This document shows positions 8,051-18,199 of a stretch of DNA of 64,000 bases, one piece after another. The translations under genes and the position numbers were made by a program. The notes beneath the pieces were generated by a model. The model did no database searches, was not told the DNA's origin, and saw nothing but the letters and a program-made list of their open reading frames with translations. The DNA is from Halieaceae bacterium (GTDB taxonomy: Bacteria; Pseudomonadota; Gammaproteobacteria; Pseudomonadales; Halieaceae). The stretch is from the NCBI GenBank assembly GCA_902623175.1, contig CACNSR010000004.1:1-64000 (forward strand). Direction: 5' to 3'. Position 1 is the stretch's first letter. Each line of letters opens with the position of its first letter.

Positions 8051-9010
8051 TCAGGCGCTATCCCAGCAGAAGCTAATGATCTCCCCAAGATTGTTGGCGC
8101 CCAACTTCACGGCGAGTAAACGATCCACGCCCAGCGCGACGCCCGCGCACTCGGGCAGACTTTGGCGGTGCGCGGCCAGCAGGCGTTCATCAATGGGGCG
8201 CTGCGGTAGCCCGCGCTGCTGCCGGCGTTTGTTCTCCGCCTGCAGTTGGGCGGAGAGCCCATTGGCATCGGTTTGCTCCCAGTATCCGTTGGCCAGCTCT
8301 TTACCATGCACGTAGCACTCGAAGCGCGCGGCAACGTCCATATTACCTACGGAGACGCAGCGCGCCATAGCCGCCTGAGATGCCGGAAAATCAGTGATGA
8401 ACACCACACCCCAACCACTGATTTCGGGCTCGATACAGTGGCTCATCAACAAATCGAGTAGCGCATCGCAGTCGAGACCATGCGGCACGGAGCCGATCCG
8501 GGATTCAGCGATGGCAGTGAGTGCCGCCAGACTGGTCTGCTCGTCCAGAGGATCGACGCCGAGGACCTCGACAAAGAGCGCCCGATAGGGCCAAACCTGC
8601 CAACCATCCGAGTCCAAAACAGCGCCCAACAATTCGGCGACCTCGCGAATCAAAGCAACGTGATCCCAGCACACCCGATACCATTCGAGCAGGGTGAATT
8701 CGGGGTTGTGGTTATGCCCTGCCTCACCTTGGCGAAATGCTTTGCAGATTTGAAAAATATCACCGGAGCCGGCCGCAAGAAGGCGCTTCATCGCGCTTTC
8801 GGGTGAGGTTTGTAGGTACCTGTCCGGTTCGTCACTCTTCCCGGGCAACCTGAAAACGTCGATACCGGCGTCCGGCACGGTGCCCTGAGAGAGAAGCGGA
8901 GTTTCGACTTCCATGACGCCGCGATCGCAAAAGAACCGGCGTAACGCTTGTAGTAAGTCCGCCCTCGCGGCGAGGCTCTCCGGCGAGGCCGAGGGTAGCC
9001 ATTTACTCAA
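8051..9010 (-). CDS. epmA: EF-P (R)-beta-lysine ligase
   Basis: EpmA (PoxA/GenX) attaches (R)-beta-lysine to the conserved lysine of elongation factor P. The 319-residue protein is a class II lysyl-tRNA synthetase catalytic core lacking the anticodon domain. Motif 1 is near VMEVETPLLSQGTVPDAGID, motif 2 is FRQGEAGHNHNPEFTLLEWY, and motif 3 is the C-terminal GVALGVDRLLAVKLG. It lies 18 bp downstream of efp on the same strand, so modifier and target are probably co-transcribed. The length matches the family. Confidence 0.96.
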   Translation of the reverse strand: MSKWLPSASPESLAARADLLQALRRFFCDRGVMEVETPLLSQGTVPDAGIDVFRLPGKSDEPDRYLQTSPESAMKRLLAAGSGDIFQICKAFRQGEAGHNHNPEFTLLEWYRVCWDHVALIREVAELLGAVLDSDGWQVWPYRALFVEVLGVDPLDEQTSLAALTAIAESRIGSVPHGLDCDALLDLLMSHCIEPEISGWGVVFITDFPASQAAMARCVSVGNMDVAARFECYVHGKELANGYWEQTDANGLSAQLQAENKRRQQRGLPQRPIDERLLAAHRQSLPECAGVALGVDRLLAVKLGANNLGEIISFCWDSA

Positions 9011-9028
9011 AGGTCGCTCACTCGCGGG

Positions 9029-9601
9029 TCAGCTTTTACTAGCGCGACTCACGTATTCACCGGTGCGGGTATCGACGCGGATGACTTCACCCTCGGTGAT
9101 AAACAGCGGCACCCGCACCACCGCCCCGGTGCTGAGAGTGGCGGGCTTGCTACCCCCCTGCGCCGTATCGCCCTTAAGGCCCGGGTCGGTTTCGGTGATT
9201 TCCAACTCGATGAAGTTGGGGGGTGTGACCGCCAGCGGCGTGCCGTTGTACAACGTGATCTCATACCGCTCCTGCTCTTTGAGCCACTTCTCGGCTTCAC
9301 CCACTGCGTCACGGTCAGCGCCATACTGCTCGTAGGTAGAGGGGTCCATAAAGTGCCAGAACTCGCCGTCGGTGTAGGAATACTCGAGGTCCACGTCCAT
9401 AATGTCGGCACCTTCGAGGGTGTCTCCTGACTTGAACGTTCGCTCCCAGACCCGTCCGGACTTCAGGTTACGAAGTTTGACCCGATTGAACGCCTGCCCC
9501 TTGCCCGGCTTGACGAACTCGTTCTCGAGAATGGAGCAAGGGTCGCCGTCGAGCATGACCTTCAGCCCGGGCTTGAATTCGTTGGTTGAAAAGTTTGGCA
9601 T
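9029..9601 (-). CDS. efp: Translation elongation factor P
   Basis: EF-P binds between the P and E sites and relieves ribosome stalling at polyproline. The 190-residue protein has the three beta-barrel domains and the [10 protein letters not shown] loop with the modified lysine at position 34, as expected for a protein modified by the neighbouring epmA. The C-terminus carries [17 protein letters not shown], typical of the family. epmB (lysine 2,3-aminomutase), often adjacent in other gammaproteobacteria, is not next to it here; serB is. Confidence 0.98.
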   Translation of the reverse strand: MPNFSTNEFKPGLKVMLDGDPCSILENEFVKPGKGQAFNRVKLRNLKSGRVWERTFKSGDTLEGADIMDVDLEYSYTDGEFWHFMDPSTYEQYGADRDAVGEAEKWLKEQERYEITLYNGTPLAVTPPNFIELEITETDPGLKGDTAQGGSKPATLSTGAVVRVPLFITEGEVIRVDTRTGEYVSRASKS

Positions 9602-9682
9602 CTTGGAGACTCATTGAGCGAAAACGCGATCATACCTTAGGGCGTGATCCCGAGGCATTATCAGGCGCTGAGAGCGGGAGAT

Positions 9683-10657
9683 TTAAGTGTCGGTGAATTC
9701 GCCCTCGCTGCCCAGCAGATAGCACACTCCATCAAGACCGCAGTGAGTAACTTCAACGGGGCTCGCGGCGCGCACCGCGGGCTTCGCATGAAAAGCCACA
9801 CCCAACCCCGCCATTGCCATCATGTCGAGATCGTTGGCGCCATCACCCACCGCTATACAGGCATCCACGCCAATACCAAGGCGGGTGGCGAGGGCCTGTA
9901 AGGCTGCTGCCTTGTGCTCTCGATTCACGATGGGTTGCACCACCCTGCCGGTGACCTTGCCAGATGCGATTTCCAATGTATTCGCTACCACTTCATCAAA
10001 GCCGTAGTCCGCCTGCAGTCGCTCTGCGATCGGCATAAAGCCACCGGAGAAAATTGCCAGCGTCATCCCCTGCGCCTTGAGGGTGGTGGTCATTTCCCGC
10101 AGGCCCTCTTTAACCGGCAGCCGATCAGCCAATTCATCGACTGCGCGAGCATCGAGGCCTTCTAACAGCGCAAGTCGGGTGCGATAACTCTCATCAAAAT
10201 CTAGCTCGCCGCGCATCGCTTGAGCGGTGATCTCGGCGACCTCTTCGCCGACGTCGGCTCTAGCTGCGAGCTCATCGATGACCTCGCAGTCAATGAGCGT
10301 GGAGTCCATATCAAAGACCGCCAGCCGATAGGGCCGACAGCGCGCGGCACGTGGCTGCAGCGCGATGTCGACGCCATATTGATCAGAGAGGTCTCGCAGT
10401 CTAGAGGAAAGGCCCTCGGTATCGGCACTACCGACCAGCAGATTGTGGACGGTGCGACGATCGGACAGTGTCACCGGCACCGGCACAGTGCGAGTCTCAA
10501 TGACTTCAGCACCCGCTGCCTGAGCGACGTCAGCGACCTGATCGACTTCCACTACCGCTCCCTGGGGCACCATCAGGACAATCATGTGTGTCGCATTCAC
10601 CACAGGGGCTCTCTGTTTGGCAGGGGAAGATATGTCGCTGTCACCCGACAGCGGCAT
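9683..10657 (-). CDS. serB: Phosphoserine phosphatase
   Basis: Catalyses the last step of serine synthesis, dephosphorylating L-3-phosphoserine. The 324-residue haloacid-dehalogenase enzyme has an N-terminal ACT-like region (MIVLMVPQGAVVEVDQV), then motif I FDMDSTLIDCEVIDELA with the nucleophile Asp and acid Asp, a Ser in AIFSGGF (motif II), and GDGANDLDMM (motif III). The ATG at 10657 adds 24 residues before the usual N-terminus; the ATG at 10585 is a good alternative. It is divergent from a ytjB-like gene, the same arrangement as ytjB/serB in E. coli. Confidence 0.96.
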   Translation of the reverse strand: MPLSGDSDISSPAKQRAPVVNATHMIVLMVPQGAVVEVDQVADVAQAAGAEVIETRTVPVPVTLSDRRTVHNLLVGSADTEGLSSRLRDLSDQYGVDIALQPRAARCRPYRLAVFDMDSTLIDCEVIDELAARADVGEEVAEITAQAMRGELDFDESYRTRLALLEGLDARAVDELADRLPVKEGLREMTTTLKAQGMTLAIFSGGFMPIAERLQADYGFDEVVANTLEIASGKVTGRVVQPIVNREHKAAALQALATRLGIGVDACIAVGDGANDLDMMAMAGLGVAFHAKPAVRAASPVEVTHCGLDGVCYLLGSEGEFTDT

Positions 10658-10699
10658 ATCGTGAGTTTATACTGACCCTGGTGTCATCGGAGATTATCT

Positions 10700-11974
10700 T
10701 TGGAGCAACTACTGCAACGTTTGCGGCATCAACCGCTGTCGCAGCAACTAGCGCTCGCGGCAGCAGGTTGTTGCCTGCTGGCCACCTTGACCCTGGTTGG
10801 GGTCGCCGCACAATCGACGCAATTTATTCAGAACGCGACGCTGGCCGAGCACGCCGACGCTGCCGTTCGGCAACTTGCCAGTCGGGCCAGCGCCGAACTG
10901 GCCGCTGGTGACGGGCTGCGATTGGTCGCCGAGCTCCAATTTTACACCGACCAAACCCTGTTCGCTGCGGCGAGGGTGCTCGATGTGGACGGCTTGGAAA
11001 TCGCCACTCGCGGAGCCATACCGACTGATGCCGCGGCGCACCGCTATCCGGTGCTGATCGATGGAAATACCGCTGGCAACATTGAGCTGTATCTGGATTT
11101 AGCAGCACAACGTGCGGCGCGGGAGACCCTAATTTGGGGATTGATCGCGCTGTCTGTGCTTTTAAGTACAGCGGTATACGCCCTGACAAGACCCATGGGT
11201 CAGCGACTGGCCAGCAATATCAGCGAGGCCGTTGCCCAGCTGGATGCCATCACAGAAGAAGGCTCAACCTCCGTCAACGAGGTGCACAAGTTGCGGGATC
11301 GCATCAACGCGCTGCCGCTGGACTTGCTGAAGTCCCGTGACATCGAGGAGTCGGACGAGGACCATTACAACGATACTGCGATTCTATGTGTCGCACTCAA
11401 GCATTTGCCCGCCTACCTCGACACACTCGATGAGTCGCGTCTGCAGCACTATGTCTCCAGTCTGCACCGCATGGCGTACGGAAGTGCCGGTTTTTACGGC
11501 GGGGATCTCAGTGTAATACGTCAGTTTGGACTGGCTATCTATTTCTCGGGATCTCATGCCGCGGGTTCGCCGGTGTTACGTGCAGCGAGTTGCGCCTGGC
11601 TATTGTCCCGTTGCAGCGAGATTGCCGAGAAGCAAGAGCGGCTTTCGTTTACCCCCGGGATGGCGATCGGTATCAGTGAGCTGGGACGCGGCGATGACGA
11701 AGATATCTACCCCGGCCTTTATACACAGGCAACGCTGGATGACCTACTGGCGCTCGCCCAGCAAGATCTAGATGGCATTTTGCTGTCGTCGCGAGCGGCA
11801 GAAGACACCGGTCTGACCACGCGGATTGGCATTGATGTCATCGACGAGCAGTGGATGGCGCTCGGCGATATCAGTGTCAGCCACCTCGACCTGCTCGAGC
11901 GGCAACTGCTCATTCTGCAACGCGCCATTGCACCCAGCGACGACGAGACACCGCAGGGGCTTCTTCCTTTCTAG
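10700..11974 (+). CDS. YtjB/Smp-like membrane protein with degenerate cyclase-like domain
   Basis: A 424-residue protein using a TTG start (10700), supported by a GGAG about 8 bases upstream and by the lack of another in-frame start. Two membrane segments (about residues 18-42 and 143-163) enclose a periplasmic domain of about 100 residues. The divergent position beside serB matches ytjB (smp) in enteric bacteria. The C-terminal half (about 225-410) follows the outline of a class III nucleotide-cyclase fold (AILCVALKHLPAYL, GGDLSVIRQFGLAIYF, GMAIGISELG) but lacks a recognisable metal-binding Asp pair, so it is probably non-catalytic. That fold is my inference. The function is unknown. Confidence 0.75.
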   Translation: MEQLLQRLRHQPLSQQLALAAAGCCLLATLTLVGVAAQSTQFIQNATLAEHADAAVRQLASRASAELAAGDGLRLVAELQFYTDQTLFAAARVLDVDGLEIATRGAIPTDAAAHRYPVLIDGNTAGNIELYLDLAAQRAARETLIWGLIALSVLLSTAVYALTRPMGQRLASNISEAVAQLDAITEEGSTSVNEVHKLRDRINALPLDLLKSRDIEESDEDHYNDTAILCVALKHLPAYLDTLDESRLQHYVSSLHRMAYGSAGFYGGDLSVIRQFGLAIYFSGSHAAGSPVLRAASCAWLLSRCSEIAEKQERLSFTPGMAIGISELGRGDDEDIYPGLYTQATLDDLLALAQQDLDGILLSSRAAEDTGLTTRIGIDVIDEQWMALGDISVSHLDLLERQLLILQRAIAPSDDETPQGLLPF

Positions 11975-11994
11975 GAATTAGTCAGGCGAGTGGG

Positions 11995-14247
11995 TCAGTC
12001 GGCCACCACTTCCAGACGCGTCACCCGCTGATAGCCCTTCGGTAACTTACTGCCCCGGCGCCCTCGCTCTCCGCGAAAGTGCTCCAGCTCGGACCACTTG
12101 AAGTTGCGATAGTGCCCACCCGAGGTGACCTGAAGGGTATCGCCCCCAGTGACCACGCAGAGTCCGGCCACAAACTCCTCGCGCGCCGCCGCCCGAGCAG
12201 AGGGGATGCCGATCAACTTGTTGCCCTTGCCCCGCGCCATCTCCGGGAGGTCCGCCAGGGGGAACACCAACATGCGCCCCTCATTGGTGGCCACCACGAC
12301 AAGCGGCTCTTCGCCTTCCGCAATGGACGCTGGTGGTAGCACCTCCGCGCCCTTAGGCAAGGTGAGCACCGCCTTTCCGGCCTTATTTTTCGCCTGCAGC
12401 TGGCCGAACTGCACCACAAACCCGTAGCCCGCGTCGCTCGCCAATAAGTAGCGGTCACCTTCCGCCCCGGTTAAGAGCCCTTCAAAGGTGGCGCCGGATG
12501 GCGGGTTAATGCGCCCGGTTAGGGGCTCTCCCTGACCACGGGCTGAGGGTAGCTGATGCGTGGGTAAGGTGTAGGCTCTGCCGGTCGAGTCGAGCACCAC
12601 AGTCGGCAGGTTCGATTTCCCCCGGGCGGCAAAGCGGAAACCATCACCCGATTTATAACTCAGCGCCGCAGGATCAATATCGTGGCCCTTGGCCGCGCGA
12701 ATCCAGCCCTTCTCGGACAGAACAATGGTTAGCGGATCGGCGGTGGTCAGCTCCAGCTCACTGAAGGCCTTCGCCTCCTCACGCTCGGTGAGGGGCGCAC
12801 GTCGATCGTCTCCGTGGGTCTCAACTACCGCTTTAAGCTCACGCTTGATCAGCGTCTTTAGCCGCGCGTCACTGCCCAGCGTTTTTTTAAGCCCGTCGCG
12901 CTCTTCGGCCAGCTCAGTCTGCTCGCCGCGGATTTTCATCTCTTCGAGCTTGGCGAGGTTACGCAGTTTCAGATCCAGGATGGCCTCTGCCTGCACATCG
13001 GCGATCTTGAAGCTTTTCATTAGCACAGGTTTGGGCTCGTCCTCCTCGCGGATAATGCGAATGACCTCATCGATGTTGAGAAACGCGACGAGGTAGCCCT
13101 CCAGAATATGGAGCCGGCGCTCGACCCGTTCCAATCGGTGCTGCAAGCGGCGCTTGACCGTCGCCTTTCGGAAGGCGAGCCACTCCTTAAGGATGATGAC
13201 CAGCGACTTCACCGCCGGCCGGCCGTCGATGCCAATCACGTTGAGATTCACGCGGTAAGTACGCTCGAGATCGGTGGTGGCGAACAGGTGACTCATGACC
13301 CCGTCAAGATCGATGCGGCTGGAGCGGGGCACCAGTACCAGGCGCGTGGGGTGCTCATGGTCAGACTCGTCGCGCAAATCTGACACCATCGGTAACTTGC
13401 GGGCCTGCATCTGTGCCGCGATCTGCTCCAGCACCTTGGCGCCAGAGACTTGATAAGGCAGCGCATGAATCACTACCGCGCCGTCTTCGATAACGTAGGC
13501 CGCCCGCACCCGCAGCGCACCCCGCCCCGTCTCATATAGCGTTTTGAGTTCATCAGCCGGAGTGATGATCTCGGCGTCTGTCGGAAAATCCGGTCCTTTA
13601 ATATGTTTGCAGAGGTCTGCGACCGTTGCCTTGGGTGATTCCAGCAAGTAGATGGTGGCCGCGACAACTTCATTGAGGTTATGAGGCGGAATATCCGTCG
13701 CCATCCCGACGGCAATACCTGTGGTGCCATTTAGCAGCAGGTTAGGCACTTGGGCCGGCAGTACGATGGGCTCTTCAAGCGTGCCATCAAAATTGGGCTG
13801 CCAGTCCACCGTTCCCTGACCGAGCTCCGAGAGGAGCACTTCTGCGTAGGCGGTCAGCCGCGATTCGGTGTAGCGCATGGCAGCGAAGGATTTGGGGTCA
13901 TCTGGCGAGCCCCAGTTCCCTTGCCCGTCTATCAGTGGGTAGCGGTAGGAGAAGTCCTGCGCCATCAACACCATCGCCTCGTAGGCCGCACTGTCGCCGT
14001 GCGGATGAAACTTACCGATGACATCCCCCACCGTGCGCGCCGACTTTTTGTATTTAGCCGAGGCTTTGAGCCCGAGCTCACTCATCGCGTACACAATGCG
14101 ACGCTGAACCGGCTTCAAGCCGTCGCCAATGTGCGGCAGGGCACGGTCCAGAATCACGTACATCGAGTAGTCGAGGTAGGCTTTCTCTGCATAGTCACGA
14201 AGGGACAGCTGCTCAACTTCCACCGAAGGCTGCATCATGTCTGTCAT
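11995..14247 (-). CDS. parC: DNA topoisomerase IV subunit A
   Basis: Breaks and rejoins DNA to unlink daughter chromosomes, as a partner of ParE (encoded at 51.6-53.5 kb). The start at 14247 (MTDMMQ) matches the E. coli ParC N-terminus and gives 750 residues. A GTG at 14295 would add 16 residues. Seen are [21 protein letters not shown], the catalytic tyrosine in [10 protein letters not shown], and a C-terminal beta-pinwheel DNA-binding region. GyrA is excluded by the short C-terminus and the absence of a GyrA-box. It converges on the ytjB-like gene with a 20 bp gap. Confidence 0.96.
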   Translation of the reverse strand: MTDMMQPSVEVEQLSLRDYAEKAYLDYSMYVILDRALPHIGDGLKPVQRRIVYAMSELGLKASAKYKKSARTVGDVIGKFHPHGDSAAYEAMVLMAQDFSYRYPLIDGQGNWGSPDDPKSFAAMRYTESRLTAYAEVLLSELGQGTVDWQPNFDGTLEEPIVLPAQVPNLLLNGTTGIAVGMATDIPPHNLNEVVAATIYLLESPKATVADLCKHIKGPDFPTDAEIITPADELKTLYETGRGALRVRAAYVIEDGAVVIHALPYQVSGAKVLEQIAAQMQARKLPMVSDLRDESDHEHPTRLVLVPRSSRIDLDGVMSHLFATTDLERTYRVNLNVIGIDGRPAVKSLVIILKEWLAFRKATVKRRLQHRLERVERRLHILEGYLVAFLNIDEVIRIIREEDEPKPVLMKSFKIADVQAEAILDLKLRNLAKLEEMKIRGEQTELAEERDGLKKTLGSDARLKTLIKRELKAVVETHGDDRRAPLTEREEAKAFSELELTTADPLTIVLSEKGWIRAAKGHDIDPAALSYKSGDGFRFAARGKSNLPTVVLDSTGRAYTLPTHQLPSARGQGEPLTGRINPPSGATFEGLLTGAEGDRYLLASDAGYGFVVQFGQLQAKNKAGKAVLTLPKGAEVLPPASIAEGEEPLVVVATNEGRMLVFPLADLPEMARGKGNKLIGIPSARAAAREEFVAGLCVVTGGDTLQVTSGGHYRNFKWSELEHFRGERGRRGSKLPKGYQRVTRLEVVAD

Positions 14248-14381
14248 AGTAACGGGGCTCTCTCTAGAGGCGGCGAGTTCGGCGGCGTGCGTCACCTTGT
14301 GATCTCAATCGCGTTATCCTAACGCACCCCCGCGCGGGAAGACCACGTAACCAACGCTTTGATGGGTTGAGGAGACTCTCT

Positions 14382-14852
14382 ATGGCGCTCAATCAGGAAA
14401 CGCTTCGCAAAGAGCTGGTCTGGCGCTGGCGACACTTTGCTCTGTTCGGCGGGCTGGCGTGGCACCGCGTACTGAGCCTGCGCACGGAGATATTTGTCGT
14501 TGAACAAGCCTGCCCTTATCAAGAAGTCGACGACAAGGACCCACTGTGCTGGCATCTGGAGCTGACGCATCAAGGAGCGTTAATCGGCACCCTGCGGGTT
14601 TCGCCACCCGGGGTTGTTTACGACGAATGCTCCATCGGCAGGGTTGCGATTCGCAGCGATTATCGCGGCCTCGGGCTGGGCCGGGACCTTATGGACAAGG
14701 CGCTGGCGTTCTGTGATGCGCGGTGGCCGGCAGTGCGCCTCAGTGCGCAAGCCTATCTGCAACCGTTCTATGAATCATTGGACTTTGCGGTGACAAGCGA
14801 ACCTTATTTTGAGGACGATATCTCCCACATCGAGATGTTGAGGTCGCGCTGA
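14382..14852 (+). CDS. ElaA-type GNAT family N-acetyltransferase
   Basis: A 156-residue acetyltransferase with the acetyl-CoA-binding motif A seen as IGRVAIRSDYRGLGLGRDLMD and the ElaA-type start (WRHFALFGGLAWHRVLSLRTEIFVVEQACPYQEVD, positions about 14410-14530). The ATG at 14382 is chosen over the TTG at 14367 because GGAG lies 7-10 bases before it. The substrate of ElaA-like enzymes is not established. It stands alone, divergent from parC and convergent with typA. Confidence 0.9.
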   Translation: MALNQETLRKELVWRWRHFALFGGLAWHRVLSLRTEIFVVEQACPYQEVDDKDPLCWHLELTHQGALIGTLRVSPPGVVYDECSIGRVAIRSDYRGLGLGRDLMDKALAFCDARWPAVRLSAQAYLQPFYESLDFAVTSEPYFEDDISHIEMLRSR

Positions 14853-14888
14853 GTGTTTGAGCCATGGCTATCCGTGTCTCCTGCCCCG

Positions 14889-16703
14889 TCAGGCCGCATT
14901 CCGCGAAGCACGCTTGCGCTCATGCTCGAGCAGCAACTTTTTGCGCAGGCGGATGCTTTCGGGGGTGACCTCGACTAACTCATCTTCGTCGATAAACTCG
15001 AGCGCCTGCTCCAGACTATGCAACACCGGCGGCGTGAGGATGACAGCCTCGTCGGTGCCCGATGCGCGCACGTTGGTCAGCTGCTTGGCTTTGGTGGGAT
15101 TCACTACCAGATCATTACCCCGACTGTGCAAGCCCATGATCTGGCCTTCATACACATCCACATTGGGCTCAATGAACAGGCGTCCGCGCTCCTGCAGGCT
15201 GAACAAAGCGTAGGCCAAGGTTTTGCCAGAGGCCATCGAGACCAGCACGCCGTTGTTGCGCGCACCCAGCTCAGACTTGGCCACGGGCCCGTAATGATCG
15301 AACACGTGGGTCATAATCCCCGAGCCGGAGGTCAAGGTCAGAAACTGCGATCGGAAACCGATCAAGCCGCGAGCGGACACGATAAATTCGAGGCGCACCC
15401 GGCCGGCACCATCGGTGACGAGATTCTGCAGCTCCGCCCGGCGCAGCCCCAACTCTTCCATCACGCCACCCTGATGAGCCTCTTCGCAATCAATGACGAG
15501 CTGCTCATAGGGCTCGTGCAATTTGCCATCGACCTCTTTTTGGATGACCTCGGGTCGTGATACACCGAGCTCGAAACCCTCGCGGCGCATATTCTCAATG
15601 AGCACCGAGAGGTGCAACTCGCCGCGGCCAGAGACTTTGAATTTGTCGGGGCTGTCGCCCTGCTCAACGCGAAGCGCTACGTTGTGAATCAGTTCACGCT
15701 CCAGTCTCTCCTTAATATTGCGAGACGTTACGTACTTTCCCTCGCGGCCGGCGAAGGGCGAATCGTTGACCTGGAAGGTCATGCTCACCGTAGGCTCATC
15801 GACGGTCAGCGCCGGGAGTGCCTCAGGCGCCGCTGAGTCACACAGGGTGTCCGAGATATTCAGCGCGTCGATGCCGGTCACGCAGACGATTTCGCCCGCC
15901 TCGGCGCGATCTGCCTCAATCCGTTCCAGACCCAGATACCCCATCACCTGGAGCACCTTGCCATCGCGGCTCTGACCTTGGCAATCAACAACCGCCACAG
16001 TGGTGTTGGGCGTTAACACGCCCCGAGTGATTCGTCCTACGCCAATTACACCGACGTAGCTGTTGTAGTCCAGCGCTGAAATCTGCAGCTGCAAGGCGCC
16101 GTCTACGTTTACCTCCGGCGGCGCCACCTTATCGACGATGGCCTGAAACAGCGGCGACATGTCGGCCGCCATGTCATCAAAGTCTTCACCGGCCACGCCG
16201 TTTATCGCCGACGCATAGATCACGGGGAAGTCGAGCTGCTCCTCCGTCGCACCCAGGGTATCAAACAGGTCAAACACCTGATCTACCACCCAGTCGGGCC
16301 GCGCACCAGGGCGATCAACCTTGTTCACCACAACGATGGGGTTTAAGCCGCGCTCAAAAGCTTTTGCCGTAACAAAGCGGGTCTGAGGCATTGGTCCGTC
16401 AACCGCGTCGACCAAGAGCAGCACGGAGTCCACCATCGACATCACGCGCTCGACCTCTCCGCCAAAGTCGGCGTGGCCGGGAGTGTCGACGATGTTTATA
16501 CGATAGTCGTTCCAGTTAATCGCAGTATTCTTCGCCAGAATCGTGATGCCGCGCTCACGCTCCTGATCGTTGGAATCCATGATGCGCTCGGCACCCGCGT
16601 TCTTCCGGTCCAGCGTGCCGGACTGCTGCAACAGGCAATCCACCAGCGTCGTTTTGCCGTGGTCTACGTGGGCAATAATCGCGATGTTGCGTAGTGATTT
16701 CAT
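14889..16703 (-). CDS. typA: Ribosome-associated GTPase TypA/BipA
   Basis: A translational GTPase of the EF-G/LepA group that helps ribosome assembly and stress adaptation. The 604-residue protein starts with P-loop [10 protein letters not shown], and has G3 [12 protein letters not shown] and G4 NKVDRPGA. Domains II, III and V and the BipA-specific C-terminus follow ([17 protein letters not shown]-like segment seen as [15 protein letters not shown]). The length matches the family. It is a single gene with about 290 bp of upstream non-coding DNA. Confidence 0.98.
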   Translation of the reverse strand: MKSLRNIAIIAHVDHGKTTLVDCLLQQSGTLDRKNAGAERIMDSNDQERERGITILAKNTAINWNDYRINIVDTPGHADFGGEVERVMSMVDSVLLLVDAVDGPMPQTRFVTAKAFERGLNPIVVVNKVDRPGARPDWVVDQVFDLFDTLGATEEQLDFPVIYASAINGVAGEDFDDMAADMSPLFQAIVDKVAPPEVNVDGALQLQISALDYNSYVGVIGVGRITRGVLTPNTTVAVVDCQGQSRDGKVLQVMGYLGLERIEADRAEAGEIVCVTGIDALNISDTLCDSAAPEALPALTVDEPTVSMTFQVNDSPFAGREGKYVTSRNIKERLERELIHNVALRVEQGDSPDKFKVSGRGELHLSVLIENMRREGFELGVSRPEVIQKEVDGKLHEPYEQLVIDCEEAHQGGVMEELGLRRAELQNLVTDGAGRVRLEFIVSARGLIGFRSQFLTLTSGSGIMTHVFDHYGPVAKSELGARNNGVLVSMASGKTLAYALFSLQERGRLFIEPNVDVYEGQIMGLHSRGNDLVVNPTKAKQLTNVRASGTDEAVILTPPVLHSLEQALEFIDEDELVEVTPESIRLRKKLLLEHERKRASRNAA

Positions 16704-16877
16704 AACATTTCCGGATCTGCAAAACGTGACGCTGCGTCAAAGCGCGCGAAATGTACACCAGCATCGCAAAATTGGTTCATTACTAACTGGCGAACCTACA
16801 GAACAAAACTGTTCCCCAGGCACTAGATAATCCTTCCAAACCACGATGAGATAAGGTTTTACTTGTAGCCAGGCGAG

Positions 16878-16932
16878 AAAATCGTGCTTAAGTGATGGCG
16901 CAAAGATGAGCAAAAAGTCACAGCACGATTTT
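16878..16932. repeat. 10 bp inverted repeat with 35-base spacer
   Basis: AAAATCGTGC (16878-16887) and its exact reverse complement GCACGATTTT (16923-16932) flank 35 bases. The right arm runs into a fifth T, so the plus-strand transcript would look terminator-like, but the loop is long. It lies between the typA start and the terminator of the type II glutamine synthetase gene. I see no ORF here. A small RNA, a protein-binding site or chance are all open. Confidence 0.45.
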
Positions 16933-16941
16933 TGCTACACC

Positions 16942-16973
16942 AAAAACCCCCCTGAAGCGGTGCTTGAGGGGGG
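16942..16973 (-). terminator. Rho-independent terminator of the type II glutamine synthetase gene
   Basis: On the minus strand, 24 bases after the stop codon, six C's plus T pair with A plus six G's (16947-16953 with 16967-16973). An inner AAGC/GCTT pairing extends the stem, and five T's follow. This is a classical strong intrinsic terminator. Confidence 0.9.
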
Positions 16974-16996
16974 CCAAAGAGAAAGGAGGATACGCC

Positions 16997-18007
16997 CTAC
17001 GCCAGCGCCTCTTTAGTCGTTTTGACAATGGCTGCCGCGACCTTGTAAGGGTCTGCGTTGGACGCAGTTCGTCGATCCTCCAATCTGCCAATCCAGCCGT
17101 CTGTGTGCGTAGACACCGGTATCCTGATGGAAGCCCCTCGATCGGAGATACCGTAACTAAAAGTGTCTATCGATTGGGTTTCATGATCACCGGTAAGCCT
17201 TTGATCATTATCTGCCCCATACACGCTTATGTGCCGCTCAATATTTTTTCCAAATTCCTCACAAATCTTTGTAAACACGGACTCCTCGCCCGCTGTTCTC
17301 ATGACGTCGTTAGAGAAATTGGCGTGCATACCAGACCCATTCCAGTCCAACTTGCCGAACGGCTTGGGGTGCCAATTGATGGAGAAACCATACTTTTCAC
17401 CTATTCTCTCCAGCAAATACCTCGCAACCCAGGTTTCGTCTCCAGCCCTTTTGGCGCCCTTGGCGAAGACCTGAAACTCCCATTGTCCCGCGGCGACCTC
17501 GGCATTGATTCCTTCCACGTTGATACCCGCAGCCAAGCACATATCGAAATGCTCTTCGACACACTCCCTACCAAAGGCATTTCCAGCTCCCACTGAACAA
17601 TAGTAGGGCCCCTGCGGGCCTGGGTATCCATTCACCGGGAATCCCGGGGGCAATTGAGTATCGACGTCCCACAGGAAATACTCTTGCTCAAAGCCAAACC
17701 AGAAATCGTCATCATCATCATCGATCGTTGCCCGACCGTTGGACACGTGCGGAGTCTCGTCGGCATTCAGTACCTCGGTCATGACCAAAAACGCGTCCTT
17801 GCGGCCCGGGTCTGGGAAGATCGCCACCGGCTTCAACAAGCAATCCGAGCTACTTCCGTCCGCTTGCTCCGTGGAACTGCCATCAAAGGACCACATAGGG
17901 CACTCTTCTAACGTGCCCCCAAAATTATCCCGGACTTGGGTCTTGCTTCGCAGGCTTTGGGTTGGCTGATAACCATCGAGCCAAATGTATTCGAGTTTAG
18001 CTTTCAT
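16997..18007 (-). CDS. glnII: Glutamine synthetase type II (eukaryotic-type GSII)
   Basis: Makes glutamine from glutamate, ammonia and ATP. The 336-residue length and motifs (YIWLDGYQPTQSLRSKT, MWSFDGSSTEQA, GFEQEYFLWD, GPYYCSVGAGNAFGRECVEEH, NGSGMHANFS, SDRGASIRIP) are those of octameric GSII of plants and rhizobia, not the 468-residue dodecameric GlnA. There is no adenylylation loop. It diverges from glnA, has a sigma-54 promoter of its own (18123-18138) and shares NtrC-like sites with it. A clean intrinsic terminator follows. GSII beside glnA is uncommon in gammaproteobacteria. Codon use looks like that of the neighbours, so any transfer is not recent. Confidence 0.95.
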   Translation of the reverse strand: MKAKLEYIWLDGYQPTQSLRSKTQVRDNFGGTLEECPMWSFDGSSTEQADGSSSDCLLKPVAIFPDPGRKDAFLVMTEVLNADETPHVSNGRATIDDDDDDFWFGFEQEYFLWDVDTQLPPGFPVNGYPGPQGPYYCSVGAGNAFGRECVEEHFDMCLAAGINVEGINAEVAAGQWEFQVFAKGAKRAGDETWVARYLLERIGEKYGFSINWHPKPFGKLDWNGSGMHANFSNDVMRTAGEESVFTKICEEFGKNIERHISVYGADNDQRLTGDHETQSIDTFSYGISDRGASIRIPVSTHTDGWIGRLEDRRTASNADPYKVAAAIVKTTKEALA

Positions 18008-18122
18008 TTTGGGTACGTCTCCGGACTGTGCATCAGAATGCCCAGCTCATTGCTTCGATTAGTTTGTAGGCGATGCTTTCTCTCCGTGTTGTCTTGGGCT
18101 GAAGCATTGCGAATGTAATTCT

Positions 18123-18138
18123 CGCAAGAAGCGTGCCA
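18123..18138 (-). promoter_or_regulatory. Sigma-54 promoter of the type II glutamine synthetase gene
   Basis: Read on the minus strand the sequence is TGGCAC-GCTTC-TTGCG, with the invariant GG and GC ten bases apart. It is an almost perfect match to the RpoN consensus TGGCAC-N5-TTGCW. Transcription would start near 18112, leaving about 105 untranslated bases before the ATG at 18007. Confidence 0.88.
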
Positions 18139-18199
18139 GCAATGCCGGGTTTTAAGCTCCTGATATTTCGGTGGTTTCTGAACCGGCCTCGCACAAACC

